A program made the position numbers and the translations under genes. A model generated the notes under the pieces. The model saw nothing but the letters and a program-made list of their open reading frames with translations. It had not been told where the DNA came from and made no database searches. A stretch of 64,000 nt of DNA, taken from NCBI GenBank assembly GCA_028551475.1, contig CM052354.1, positions 12,832,785-12,896,784 on the forward strand. Direction: 5' to 3'. Of the stretch, positions 24,401 through 35,099 are shown piece by piece (positions within the stretch are counted from its first letter, which is position 1; the number at the start of each line of letters is the position of its first letter). The stretch is from Casuarina equisetifolia (Eukaryota > Streptophyta > Magnoliopsida > Fagales > Casuarinaceae).

Positions 24401-26642
24401 AAATATATAATTGAGATTTTAGCAGACTCTCATTAGAGAGTTAAGAAGAAAAGGTAAGTGGAAATGTTAATGTGAAACTCTGGCTAAACTTGAGGAGCTA
24501 GAAGCAAAGAATAGAAATCCAACGAATGACTTGATGCCAACCAACTCTGGTAAATTATTATTTTCCCCAAGAAATCCTACAAGGCATTTTGCCTCCTTTT
24601 GCCATAACAGAAATCAAGTAGAACTACGAGTCACTTGCTAGTTAAAAGGAGCATACAGCACCTTTTTTTCAGCCCAGAAAGGTAAATTTAGTCCAAGGAA
24701 AGGCCATTAGGAAATCCGGAGAGAACTATGTACATAAGAAAAAGAGCAAACAAGAGCTCAACCGTGTAAAATTCTATGAAATCCGCAACACAGGTAGAAA
24801 GCATGCATGGGAAAAAAGAAAAGTTTTAAAATGTCCAATCTACAAATCCCCAATGCTGAATCATTCATAGGCAACAGAGACAGTGGGATGAAGGAATAGA
24901 GTCGTAAAGCCACAACCATCTTTCTTTCTTTCTTTCTTTCTTTTTCATTTTTTTTCCAAGCACAACTATCTTTTCCTTTTGAAGATCAATGCACACTCAA
25001 ATTTTAAAAAGAACCAAAATGAAGAAAATGGATAATAAAGAGAATCAGAAAATAAATGTCCAAACAGGTAAGAAACCAACACAGGTTCATATAAAAATTA
25101 AACATAAGCTAATAAGTTATGACTGGTAACCAAGGGTGTTGGTTATTGTCCCACTCAACAATGCACAAAGCAACAGTTGAAAGTTCAATGCAACCAAAAA
25201 GTGATCAGCCAAAGAAAAGAAAATGACAGGCAGACGGCAACTACACCAAAATTAGCAATCTATAAGGGAAAAACACTTGGAAGCTGATATTAGATGTGGC
25301 AAAGGATAGAAAGAAGGTATACGCGACTCAACCTATGCCCCAGATGCTCACATGCATCCATAAAATAAAGGTCAAAATGAGTGGAATTTCTTCACAGGAA
25401 GCTTGAAGAGCACGTACATGTTTCACAACCTACGGTTTTCAAGGTCAGGATTGAACAAAATTTGAGCTTCCCAATCTAAAAGAGTATTCCCCAGTGTCGT
25501 ATCTCCACAACATAATTTTTGTGCAGAGAACACAATAAATTGTCACTTAATAGTCAATAGCAAGATGGAGACATCATTGGATTCAGGAATATAACACAGC
25601 ACATTTAGCCTAGGATGAAATTCACATAACAAGCACGAGCCCTGGTAGTTCAGTGGCATCCAGAGGCTCTACTACATGGGAAGCCAGGGTTTGAGCCTCC
25701 CCTCCCCCAATAAATTCCCCATATTTCCCCGTCCCCATCCCTGATAATTAAAAAGTTTTTTTAAAAAAAAAAAAGTAAATAAAGAAGGTAAACAAGACTG
25801 GATGAGACATGGGGAAGTTGCTAGAAAGGTTTAGCCCAAGAAATAAGAGACAATGATTTCCTCATTGTAAAAGTTATTACGCTAAGCAGATGATAGAAGT
25901 GAATATGCCTGAAAAGCTCTAATCTCCTTTCTAGATTTTACTGTGAGTGTTTTAGGATCAAATGAAAAGCAACGTTGAAGATTTCAGAATCCCATTATAC
26001 ATTATTGTTTCGTTTCCTAATCGTAAAAAGAAAAAAAAATGATTGCTAATTCGAGTAAGACATTTCAATCAGATACAACATCAGCCTGGTCGAAACTGTC
26101 ATTCTTTTACGAGTATTCAAGAGCTTTGGAAAGACCAGAGTCCGCCAATAACGCTTCTAATGCAATAGCCATTGAATTAGACCAGCTACGAGTTCTCACC
26201 CCAATATTTCTAATATTTTATCAATTTCCCTGACATTTAGCTTCTTCTTTTTAGCATTTTTTCGGCAGAGTATCAGATACTGCCCTTCTTGTTTGGTTAC
26301 TTCTCATCATCTCCCTTTTTCGCGTTACCATTTCAATTCCAGACACGACCAACCACCACCACCACCAACCAACACTTTCTTACACTCCTATTGACAGTTT
26401 GATCATCCAAAAACACCATTGAACGCCATTCCAGCGCCTTATCGCTCCCATATTCCTAAGTCGGAACCATTGCTGAAGTTGGCAATAAAACTTCAAAGAG
26501 CTAAAGAAAGCAATAAGAGAGATACAGAAGAAGAGCAACTCGAACCTTTCCAAACACTGATCTTGAGGGCCTCTTTGTTGAGTCCCTTCACGTAGTTCCC
26601 CAGGTACCTCTGCAACAAAAAAGCTACCTGATCCTCCAACAT
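3451..26642 (-). CDS. VPS13: VPS13-type bridge-like lipid transfer protein with PH domain, 5' part of gene (33 exons; continues past left edge)
   Basis: Plant VPS13 proteins are very long rod-shaped carriers that move bulk lipid between membranes at contact sites. Coding exons in transcript order: 26642-26546, 23591-23488, 22954-22820, 22723-22673, 21594-21500, 21410-21293, 20865-20764, 20666-20478, 20395-20235, 18720-18550, 17779-17687, 17542-17215, 17101-16997, 16919-16824, 16289-16222, 15739-15619, 15533-15327, 15219-15019, 14906-14797, 13984-13888, 13718-13620, 12199-12035, 11915-11844, 11754-11263, 11188-10838, 10663-10532, 8220-8107, 8029-7845, 7718-7610, 6943-6800, 6666-6376, 4399-3749, 3642-3451. 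Every junction I read is GT-AG and phases join without a stop, giving 1,882 codons. The N-terminus (MLEDQVAFLLQRYLGNYVKG) is the canonical chorein start and fixes the ATG. IRYEDLE and WGDQSSKDED-like segments are typical of the plant family. The last visible exon ends in STEFIIELQ at phase 0, where the family normally continues for a further 2,000 or so residues; no next exon is visible in 1-3450. The PH insertion points to the Arabidopsis VPS13M1/M2-like group rather than SHRUBBY (inference). No frameshift or premature stop was seen. Confidence 0.93.
4400..6375 (-). other. Large VPS13 intron between exons 31 and 32
   Basis: AT-rich intronic sequence of almost 2 kb bounded by a GT donor and an AG acceptor. 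I see no nested gene or clear transposon in it. Confidence 0.7.
8221..10531 (-). other. Large VPS13 intron between exons 26 and 27
   Basis: A 2.3-kb intron. Exon 26 ends in SSFVE and exon 27 resumes LFFTSYTVDDEDYEG, which is contiguous in related proteins, so no exon is missing. Only A-rich runs (near 8930 and 10482) stand out. Confidence 0.7.
10728..10804. repeat. AT-rich microsatellite of ATAAAT type
   Basis: Short interrupted run of ATAAATAT-like hexamers in the intron between VPS13 exons 25 and 26. It is ordinary slippage-prone sequence. Confidence 0.7.
12490..12690. repeat. Imperfect tandem duplication, about 95-bp period, in VPS13 intron
   Basis: The block CAGTCCTTCAACCCAAAG followed by AAAGTTAGCCCTTA and a GGATCCA-containing tail occurs at 12523 and again at 12618 with substitutions. 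It lies in the 1.4-kb intron between exons 21 and 22. Confidence 0.75.
13620..15048 (-). other. VPS13: PH domain inserted in VPS13 (exons 18-21)
   Basis: Residues about 805-911 read FEGWLSLLTRK, then REAIWQRRYLCLAGPFLYVLE, then an acidic stretch ending DSRKSWQSQLQGAIY. This is the pleckstrin-homology order: a first strand with W-L, the basic WQRRY second strand, and a C-terminal helix with the invariant tryptophan (SW at exon 21). PH domains bind phosphoinositides or proteins, so this one probably targets the carrier to a membrane (inference). The domain is split over four exons, and the following exon 22 is an acidic serine-rich linker. An inserted PH domain is known from plant VPS13 and is absent from the animal and yeast middle region. 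Confidence 0.85.
16353..16727 (+). other. Antisense ORF of 124 codons inside a VPS13 intron, status unclear
   Basis: ATG-started plus-strand frame wholly inside the intron 16290-16823. The product would contain several cysteines and no recognisable domain. Intron DNA elsewhere in the gene rarely stays open this long, but one such frame in 20 kb of introns is not remarkable. No promoter, splice or family evidence supports it as a gene. Confidence 0.15.
18721..20234 (-). other. VPS13 intron between exons 9 and 10
   Basis: A 1.5-kb intron. The flanking exons join within a serine codon (AG then T), giving KKASGRLSWEQ as in the family. No further feature seen. Confidence 0.7.
21476..21488. repeat. 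Homopolymer of 13 C
   Basis: Unbroken C run just downstream of the VPS13 exon 5 donor (G run on the transcript). It is prone to length variation and sequencing error, and it does not touch the coding frame. Confidence 0.9.
24922..24946. repeat. TTTC tetranucleotide microsatellite
   Basis: About six uninterrupted CTTT units in VPS13 intron 1. Confidence 0.85.
25636..25775 (+). mobile_element. tRNA-derived SINE in VPS13 intron 1
   Basis: The head contains AGTTCAGTGG, matching the RNA polymerase III A box (RGYNNARYGG). About 40 bp on, GGTTTGAGCCT at 25689-25699 matches the B box (GGTTCRANYCY) with one C-to-T change. A C- and T-rich body follows and the element ends in a long A run near 25762. 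This order is the hallmark of plant tRNA-related SINEs. It is inserted antisense to the host gene. No convincing target-site duplication was found, so the exact ends are approximate. Confidence 0.7.
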
Positions 26643-27160
26643 CTTCCCGTCCTCCTTTCTTCACCGCCTGATTAATGTTCTCATTACACAACGCCAACCA
26701 GAGAAACAGAGAAATTCAGACGAGCAAACTCCGGAAATGGATGTATGAACAATCACGAATCCCTCGCTCACGTCGGTGAAAGATTCGCAAGCTTGAAGCC
26801 CACGTCTACTGTCTCCATGAAAAAGCTAGAACATTTTTTCCAGAATCGTCAGTATCCGATCTTACCGACCGGTCCAACACTCCACACACTAAGCTCCCGC
26901 CACGTCAGATCTAGATCACGTGACATGCGCCTGAGAGGTAGCCGTACTTACGTGGCGGGGATTTACAAGGGGTACGGTGTAGCGGTGTGCACAGTAGAGT
27001 CCTGCTCTCTCACTTTGTCTGGTGTTGATTTTCACAGATTAAGGAAAGTGGGCATTTCGTTTAAGTCGGCGGATGTGGCGATGACGTGGCACTCAGCGGT
27101 TTAAAGAGGCAAAGACACGCGGCGGGAACTCACGTTTGTTGCTAAAATGGGTTATACAAT
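26643..27160 (-). promoter_or_regulatory. Leader and upstream region of VPS13
   Basis: The start codon of VPS13 sits at 26642-26640. The region above it is richer in GC than the surroundings, as expected for a 5' leader and promoter, and carries a G-box CACGTG at 26917-26922 plus other ACGT cores near 26900 and 26950. No obvious TATA box was located. A plus-strand frame of 119 codons (26745-27104) crosses it but has no recognisable product. Confidence 0.4.
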
Positions 27161-27959
27161 ATTTACCTTGGATCTTGAACTAGAAGTCGCCATTGGAGAA
27201 AAGATAAGAACAACCGAAAAAACAAAAAATCTTAAATAAATAAAGTCTTCTTTTAGAATAAATTGTGGATTTTAATTTGAACACAGTGGTTCAAAATTTT
27301 GATTTTATTAAATTGTTGAAAATAATAACTATTCTACATTTAATCTTATGTTGATAATCTCATTAAATGTGAGAATGATCAAATTAGGGAATGGAATGTA
27401 TCTCTCTAAAAAAAGGAATTCTTAATTCACTAAATATTGTAATGCATTAAATTTTAATTAAGATATTAAGTTATTAATTGAATAATTAGGCTCTTGAAAC
27501 CAAGAAGCAATGTGACAATACTATGTGTGATTGTTTGACATGCTACGAGATTCATGACTTCCTTGTCTTTGGCGATACAAAAATCATTATATGTGTGTTG
27601 AATATTAAGCCAACGTGCAACCGACAATGGGGGATTGAATTAGTTTTAAAATGTTTTTCTAACAAATCAAATAATGGATGATAATAATCAATCAAGGTCA
27701 AGTGTTTTGTAATACATGAATCGAGGTTTTTATGCAGTAGGCAAAAACTTGATAAATGTGTTTCTTTTCAATGGCTTTGAAGGACTTGCAATTTAAATTA
27801 CGTACATGAATAGCATACACTCTAATCACGACAATGATATTAGAGAACAACCATAGAAATTCCCAAGTCAAGAGAGAACTATCTAGACTTAGATTAACCT
27901 GATTTAACAATCTAAACAAGATGCTAAAAAGGATTAACAAAAAACTAAAAAAAAATCAA
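27161..27959. other. AT-rich intergenic stretch left of copia relic
   Basis: No gene seen. Parts may be the missing end of the adjoining copia element, but I could not match it to a second LTR. Confidence 0.4.
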
Positions 27960-30360
27960 TGTTCTTATTTAAGTGAATTTGCTTGATTATGACACCATAT
28001 TAAGTTTGAATAACTAAAATAAATTATTGATCTTTTGAACATAACAAGAAAGTCCACATTGTGCACGTGAAGTCATCAACAATAGTCAAGAAAATAATGT
28101 GATTCATCATATTTAGGGACTTTGTGAGATCCCCTAAATCCATATAAACTAGATCAAAGATTGCAAAACCCATGGTGTGACTCTGTGAAAAAATACAGTG
28201 AGTCTATTTTGCCAAGGGACATGCTGGACATGAAAATTTTTTAGGACATTGTATGCATTTTTCATATGCAAAGTGAGTCTTTTACAAACTATTACTAAGT
28301 TTGTAATGCCATAAAATATAACTAGTAGTCATATTGATAGTTGGTAAATTGTTCATATTCATATAAGCTAAAAGTGAATGTATAATATGCAAAGTACAAT
28401 TAATACAACAAGAAAGGTCATCTAGACTAGGTTGTAAAAAGTAAAGTCCTCACTTAACTTTATGCAATTTGATCACCCACTTAGTTGTACTATCTTAAAA
28501 GACTCAAAAATCATAAAAAAAAAATAACAATGCAATTATAGTCAAATGTTATGTTTCTAACACATAGCATATTAAATTTTAGGCAAGGTACAAACATAAC
28601 ATAGTTAAAATGAAGCATTTTTATGGGTTGTGTATGTCCAATGTGAGTGACATATACACATATATCATCAAGTAGCTTAATACATAATAATTGAGGTGTA
28701 CACAAAAAATAAGAATATAGGGAATATAAATTACACGTGATATGATCACTTATACCTAAATCTATAATCCATGAGTATGTAAATTGCAAAGTTCACGAAT
28801 AGGTGTAAAGCTTTCATCCATGAAATTGCCATGTTATGGAGGAACTACGTTGTAAAAGGCTAATATTCCTTAAAGTTAGTCCAAAGTGATATTTGGGCTT
28901 TGACTCCCTTGACCCATAAGTTGCATCATTTGGGCTATAAAGGCTGGATTTCCAGCTTGACTAACAATATTGGTTTGATCATGCTACTGCCTATAGATTG
29001 TTTGTGGTCTAAAAGAAACTGACCCATGCAATGTAGTCACTAGCCCAAAGCCTAGGTATTAGGCTTGGGGCATTGCTTACCCAATGTGATGGACAAGGCT
29101 CTGACTCACTCCACCATAGAAGTAACCCATTGGGTTAGTAAAGCCATAACTCACGTTTGCGGAGACAAACTCATTTCCATCGTTCTTCACCAACAACAAT
29201 GAATCCCTAACAGCTTGCAACTAGAGGTTGAAGGCTTGACTCGCAACTTGTTTCCCCTTTCCTTTAGGAACCCATCTAGGCAAGAATCTTACTAAATGGA
29301 AGCATTTGTCCTTCGTATGCCTTGTTTTGTGGCAATCGGAGCATATTGCTTGACCTTTGGAGTCGATTTTGACACCCCCATCACTGATGTGATGGGTGTG
29401 AAAGGAAACGACCAAAGTAGCTGTATCAAGCCCCCCATTCCAAATTCTTGATTCTTGCATTAATGCCCGTCCTTTTTGGTTAGGTTGAAGGTGGTGTTGA
29501 CTGCTTGAAGTGGGTCCTTCGACAACATATTAGTTCGATAATTTTGAAATGAAACCAGTACACCGAGTAGAAAATCCATTAGATTATGCTAAACCCTCTC
29601 TTTCAAGCACTCATTGACTTTGCAAGAGCGTCACTGACATTTGTTTTTTACCATTTGAATTTCAACCTAAGGTTAGCTAAATTAGAATAATAATCTATAA
29701 TTGTGGTTCTAGAGTATCGATTCTCAAATTACCTTTGTCACAAATTGTAACATTGAATTGCTATAAGCTTGCCAAATCACAATTTGAAGGAATCCCAAGT
29801 TTTCTTGACATCATTGAGTCGGGTCAAATAAACAATTTGTTCTCAATCCACAACCTTCTCAAACCAACTCACAATTGCTAAGTGAATTGATCCCAAAGAA
29901 TTTGCTTCTCTGCATCCTTCTTAGGTCGCATGAAAAAACCCATCTGCGTAACCTTACTTGTTTTTTCCAATTAGTTGATTCTTAACTTGACAACTCTAGA
30001 GACAGTAATTTAAACCATCCCTTAATTTTCTATGGATAAAGCAACTCTAGGCATGTCTGAGGCAGGTAAGAAATTAGCGTCATGATAAGGATTGTGGATA
30101 TGGCTTTGTCTCGAGGAGGAAGAAACCATTTTGGAGTGTCTGGTTAAGGGGACAATATCAAAAATTCAAAATAGACAAGAGGTGAGATGTCGTTGTCAAC
30201 TAAAGACTGAACCAATGGAGTGAAGGCGCCATCTAACAATAGCCTTCGACTTCCTAGAATACCCTTTGCACAAACAAAACGGAAAAAAAATGTAGCAGAA
30301 GAAATAAACAATGGAAAAACTTGTGCGTGAACTAAGATACCATGAAGAATTGTTGAAATA
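27960..30360 (-). mobile_element. Decayed Ty1/copia retrotransposon fragment (gag, zinc knuckle, protease, integrase)
   Basis: Read on the minus strand: a gag-like start codon at 30129-30127 with MVSSSSRQSHIHNPYH, soon interrupted by a stop; a retroviral-type CCHC knuckle (C-x2-C-x4-H-x4-C) at 29343-29302; a protease-like WIIDLGISDHIT near 28770-28735, where the catalytic D-S-G has become D-L-G; a CPACPLAK integrase zinc motif near 28225 followed by an in-frame stop; and an integrase core with FLTIVDDFT near 28080. Reverse transcriptase and RNase H are absent. A degenerate TGGTATC resembling a copia primer-binding site lies near 30340, which suggests the 5' LTR was to the right. The element cannot be autonomous. 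Confidence 0.8.
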
Positions 30361-30639
30361 CAACGACAATGCTCATAGAAAACACAGTAAAATGCACAAC
30401 AGAGGACATATTAGAACTACACCAAGTGCTATTTTCTATTCACACTTTTCAAAGAATAATAGTTAATGTTTACAGCTTAAATACAAAGAATGGTCTAGAC
30501 GTATAGTAGCTACAGTATAAGACCCATTGGCCCACAACACCACATATTTCAACAATTTCCCTTGAAAGCTGAAAAAGGACAGGCAGGAGTAAAAAAAAGT
30601 GTTTAAAATGCAGGGAAAGTTGTTTTTTGGGGGAGAAAA

Positions 30640-31400
30640 AAAAGAAGAATAATAGAAACTGAAACGTGACCGTATGGTATGGAGAGATCACAACGTCACG
30701 TTTCGATTGTGTGGACATGAACAGAAGGCCATAAGCGACACCATAATCTCGCGTGAAACGCCAATTATATGTGTGCCTTTGTCCATTGTGGCATGAGAAA
30801 GAAATGGAAAGCACTTTTGATGCATGAAGGACACCGAGTTATGGCATGTGAAGATGATCGTGCAGGCATGTAAAAATCGTGGTTGATTTGGTTGTCTGAC
30901 CATGGGGTATGCCATGGACGAAAATGCGTCATGGGGCATGGTTCTCAGGTCAACAAGGGTTCGATATTCGGGTATGTATGACTGCATCAATCTGCATGGC
31001 GTGGTAATCATCAATGTTTGGTACCTAGTGAAGTCGCATTAGTTCTTGATAGTTATGTATTTCGGTACACAAAAGTGATACACTCTATAAAGCTTTCAAA
31101 AAATTCAGATAAGTTGTACGTATTTATCCTACATTATTTCATATCATATGACAAAGGGTCGAAGTTCAATGATTACATAACCCATCTCAAAACCCAAAAA
31201 CAGCTTGATTATGAAAAAATCTTGTAAGTATAATTCAAAGTCATCTTCATGAAAGTCAGGAAAAGCATCAACAAAACATCATGAGTTGGGGCAGAGAGCA
31301 TCAGAAGGTTGCTTTACATGACTGGTGTCTTTAGTGGGGATTTCAGTGGAACTTGCCCATGTTGAGATTATATGTTGGACTTGATATCCTTGTGCAATTG
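30640..31400 (+). repeat. Left arm of inverted repeat flanking the CHX gene
   Basis: This segment matches the reverse complement of 35100-35800 over almost its whole length with substitutions and small indels. Shared blocks include GCATCAATCTGCATGGCGTG, GTATTTCGGTACACAAAAGT and AACATCATGAGTTGGGG. The inner edge lies about 50 bp beyond the CHX stop codon. Broken ORFs in both arms show no recognisable product. Confidence 0.85.
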
Positions 31401-31449
31401 TGTCTAGGAGAATATACATTATAGAATAGGATCCCATTATTTTCCAACA

Positions 31450-34077
31450 TTAATCACCCAGAAGACCTTTCTTTAACTGTCTATGTTGTTGGATAATCAA
31501 GACTGAGCCATTGATGTTGATGTCTGTGGAAGCCAAGAGATCACCGACGGTTCCAAGCTCAGGACACTCCTCCCAGTCACAGATGCCGGTTGTCAACTGG
31601 CAGTTCCCTCGCCCGCCCTTCCCTACTATGAACAATGAGTACATCTCTCCAATGCCTCTCAGAGCAGCTGCCGTCTCTTCTGCATTTCTCACAGTCTTCT
31701 CCACATACCCAACCTCACCCGATGTCACGTACCTGATCAACATAACATATTCGTGGTCATATGGATTTGCTACTCTGCACAAACATGGATATGCAACAGG
31801 CAATGGTTAATGGAACCTGTTATAGAAGTCGAACAGGAAGGAATCGTCGGCATCATTCCCGCCATTCCCTGTCTCCACTCTTGACAGTGCTATCATCATC
31901 CCATCATCTGAATCTAATGAATTATCCTTCTGGAAACTGGGAACATATGAAGATGATGAAGCTGGGAGGAACCTCATGACAGTCAGATGTATTCGAGGAT
32001 GAGCAGCAATGCGTCTGCTCCATGCTAGGGCCTCACGATCATCCGGGCCGCCAAAGAAAAGAGTCACAACATGCTGTAGATTTTCAGAGCCCCCTAGCTG
32101 TCGGAATCCTGGAACCCCATCGATTCCCCGGGTCACAACGATGCCGACTGTGCATGGAGCATGGCGAAGAACCTTCTGGTTTGTAGTCCTGACGCCCTCC
32201 TTCCCACTATCCATTTTCCCATCAATTCTTTGATGCTTGTGAAAGGGGAGAAGAACAATGGATACTCGCAAGTCCTCAGCACTGTTACACACATCCTCAT
32301 ATAAGCTTGCAAAGGATGACACTGCTTTCCCTACGTGCATGAAAATTCCTGTCTCCGCAGTAAACGTATCCACGGATTCATGGATTCCCAACACATCGTT
32401 TCCGCCATAGTCTTCCTCGTCGCTAAGTTCATCCTGTTCAAGTTCATGATAGGATACGTTGGTCCTGGGTTTTCGCACTAGTTCTATCAGGTGCATCAGA
32501 TAAGGTTTGGTGGGAGCTTTCTTAGACCCGCCTAGTGCTGCTATGAGCCCAAGTATGGGAGTTACATGACGATGTCCATAAACGCATGCTAACAAGCTAA
32601 GTTCTTCATCCGGGTCAAGTATTTCCAGTGCTGTCCGCATATTTCCAAAAAATCTTTCTTCTTTTCTCATCAGGAAAGCCACAACCGGCCCCGAAATTAT
32701 TGTGTTAGTCACAATAGATAGTAGCAACAGGTTGTAAGCTTTAGGACTCCACACCTGGTACAATACCTATCAGCAGATCCAAAATGGACTTTCAAGAAGC
32801 AAAGTTTCTGTAAGAAAATCTTACCATTAACGTCTTTGAGGCAGTGCCTATGAACAGAAGATCAGCATGGCCCTTCAGGTTCATTAAGAACCCAAGAAAA
32901 ATCCCCTCACTCACAGGAATATTCAGATACCAGGAAGCAACAAGAGTGCCACAAATCTTGCTGCCAGCGCTCAAGAACACCAGGATGAGAACAATGACAA
33001 CATTCCTCCAACTACTCAAATAGCTTCCATTGAACTGGAAGCCAACATAGCCGAAGTAAATGGGAAGCACGAAGTTGTGCACTGAATAGGTGAGTTTGTG
33101 CAACAATGTCCGAGCCGTTTTACCTTCCTTAGGGAATGCCAGGCCGAGGACAAAACAATTTATTATGCTATTGTAATTGGCCCATTCTATAAACATTGCA
33201 CTACCTACAACAAGCGACAATATCACAAACACCTCGGGGTTCTTCAAGTACTTCTGGTTTTGGTTCCGTTTGTTGAACCAGTTAGCCAAATACTTGTTTA
33301 CAACCATGACTCCAGCACTGAGGATGACGCAATAAAAACTATACTTGAAGACCCTCCCCGAATGAAAAGCAACTATGGAATTGAAAAGCGCCAGGCATGA
33401 AATCTCATTTAACAGTGCAGAAGCTATTGCCAATCGACCCACCTCCGATGTATCAAACTTCAACTCTGCTGCCAAACGAATCACCACCGGAGAGGCTGTG
33501 TATCCTGAGATTAGGATCATGATGAACACGAATATGAGCTTGGAGTGCTCCATTCCCATATGATCCCGCAACAACACGGCCCCTCCCAAGCCGAAGACGA
33601 AGCCTACAATGGCACCACCGTACGCGAGGACGGTCACCGGACGTACATTACGCCGAACGTAAGAAACGTCCATCTGAAGCCCAATTAGGAACATGAAAAT
33701 GACACGGCAAAAGAGGCTGAAAATCTGGTAGAAATCTGCAGCAGTGCTTTGATAGAAGAATACTTTCACTTGTGGAATATTTGAGAGCCCAGAAGGACCT
33801 AAAACCAATCCAGCCTATCCAGAAAAACACACAACAAATCAAAATGTACGTCAGTTTTGAAAATTCAAACATGAAATGCAATGTGTGTCTGTAAATGTAC
33901 TTTTCAGAGGGATGGATCACTGACAAAAATCTGAGCAATGGGTCCAGGTTGACCCAAGGCCTTGAGCACCAGGTGGAAGAAATGCGAGATGACAAGAATG
34001 CAGGCCACCTGCATGCCCATTGAGGTCAGAGGATTGAAGATGTCCTCTCGACAAACCATCCGGTGGGTGGCGTCCAT
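31450..34077 (-). CDS. Cation/H+ exchanger (CHX family, CPA2), four exons, apparently intact
   Basis: Plant CHX proteins are monovalent-cation/proton antiporters of endomembranes or plasma membrane. Exons: 34077-33925, 33814-32825, 32754-31817, 31732-31450 (stop TAA). They join with GT-AG borders to 787 residues, normal for the family. Residues about 20-400 are hydrophobic with a dozen predicted membrane spans, including GQPGPIAQIFAGLVLGPSGL near the N-terminus and the SGYTASPVVIRLAAELKF segment at 154-171. The cytosolic tail (from about 400) holds the family block CTVGIVV, VVTLFFGGPDDREALAW and the C-terminal DWEECPELGTVGDLLAS. The pair usually written Asn-Asp after the AELK segment is Asn-Glu here (187-188). 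The start chosen (MDATHRMVC) gives the usual short N-terminus. Sequence style suggests the CHX28-like subgroup (inference). Both sides carry inverted repeat arms. Confidence 0.92.
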
Positions 34078-35099
34078 TGTTGCCTGACTTCGCAAGGGAA
34101 CAAGAATTGCAGGAAAAAAGAAAATAAGAACAATTACATGCAACTTGGATCATGAATGGTGTCCTGAGATGAGAAAATCTGCTATATTTTTCAGACCCTC
34201 TTTTTCCAAGAAGGAAGATCCGGAAAAACTTTAGGTCTTTTACTGAATCAACTCTAGTTTGCCCAAAAAAAGAAAACAATCTATCAAACTGAATTTGCAA
34301 TGTCCTTTTGCCCAAAAAAGGAAAATTTTACAAATATGTTTGGCTTTATCTAACTCCATGACCTTTTTAAAGAGTTTAGCATAAATATAGAAAAGAGACT
34401 TTTTACCCCAGGACTGGTTGATTAATCATGTCATCCTAACTTGAAGAGGGTTCAAAAAATCAAGCTTATTCTATTTTCAATAACTTTTGGATGTATTACC
34501 ATAAAGCAAAGGTTTTCGCAAAAATAAGTAGATTGTTAGAAAAATCAAACTACGCAAAGGATTAATAATAGAGATTATGTAATTTATCTTAAAGGACATT
34601 TAACATAATATAAAAAGAACACTAATTGGGTCTTTAAGTTAGTAAAAGTGATCATATAGTACTCTCTTTGATTCCGATTCAGAGTATACTCATATTCACT
34701 TATTAAAATAAATGATTATCGGAACAAGATAATTCTTTATTTTGTAAATTCTTCCTTTTTTTTTTTAGAATCTTCTTTTTTTTTTTCAAAAAAGAAAGAA
34801 GAATAGGAATGAAAAAAATAGAAAGAATCTAATTATATATTATTTTTTGTAATTGAATAATTGAATAGGACGAGTTAGTGATATTTGTACAAGCTGAAGA
34901 CTTAAAGTTATTACTATTAATCAGAATTAAAGCGGTCTAATTCAAGGCCTTTGCTAGATTTTGAACTTATCTATCATCTATTCTCAAATTTTATCCGAAA
35001 ACTCCAAAAAAAAAAAATAGTGCTGGTCAAAAGAAACGGCAATTGTATTTTGCCTCATGGTGGCAGTACGATGACTGTCGAAACTATGCTGCAAGTAAT
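34078..35099 (-). promoter_or_regulatory. Upstream region of CHX gene within the inverted-repeat unit
   Basis: Roughly 1 kb between the CHX start codon and the right repeat arm. It becomes very AT-rich above 34300, with T and A runs around 34755-34810. A leader intron cannot be excluded. No specific element is clear. Confidence 0.35.

Larger units (their letters stand above)
23592..26545 (-). other. First intron of VPS13
   Basis: Nearly 3 kb between the exon carrying the start codon and exon 2, joined within a glycine codon (G then GT). It contains a TTTC microsatellite (about 24922-24946), a tRNA-derived SINE and no other gene that I recognise. Confidence 0.75.
20478..26642 (-). other. VPS13: Chorein N-terminal region of VPS13 (exons 1-8)
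   Basis: Exons 1-8 encode residues 1-297, the chorein/VPS13 N-terminal scoop that in this family picks up lipid at the donor membrane. Recognisable stretches are YLGNYVKGLNKEALKISVW, the VKVKAGFLGSVKLKVPW strand, GNLKLLISNIHIRYEDLE, and HPFAAGITLEKLSAM. The hydrophobic periodicity of strands lining the groove is kept. Intron 1 (23592-26545) is nearly 3 kb, which is common for first introns with regulatory roles, although none is shown here. Confidence 0.85.

Noticed and set aside
25640..25705. tRNA gene suggested by A and B boxes
   Set aside because: No cloverleaf with paired acceptor stem, and a C-rich body plus poly-A follows, so it is a SINE.
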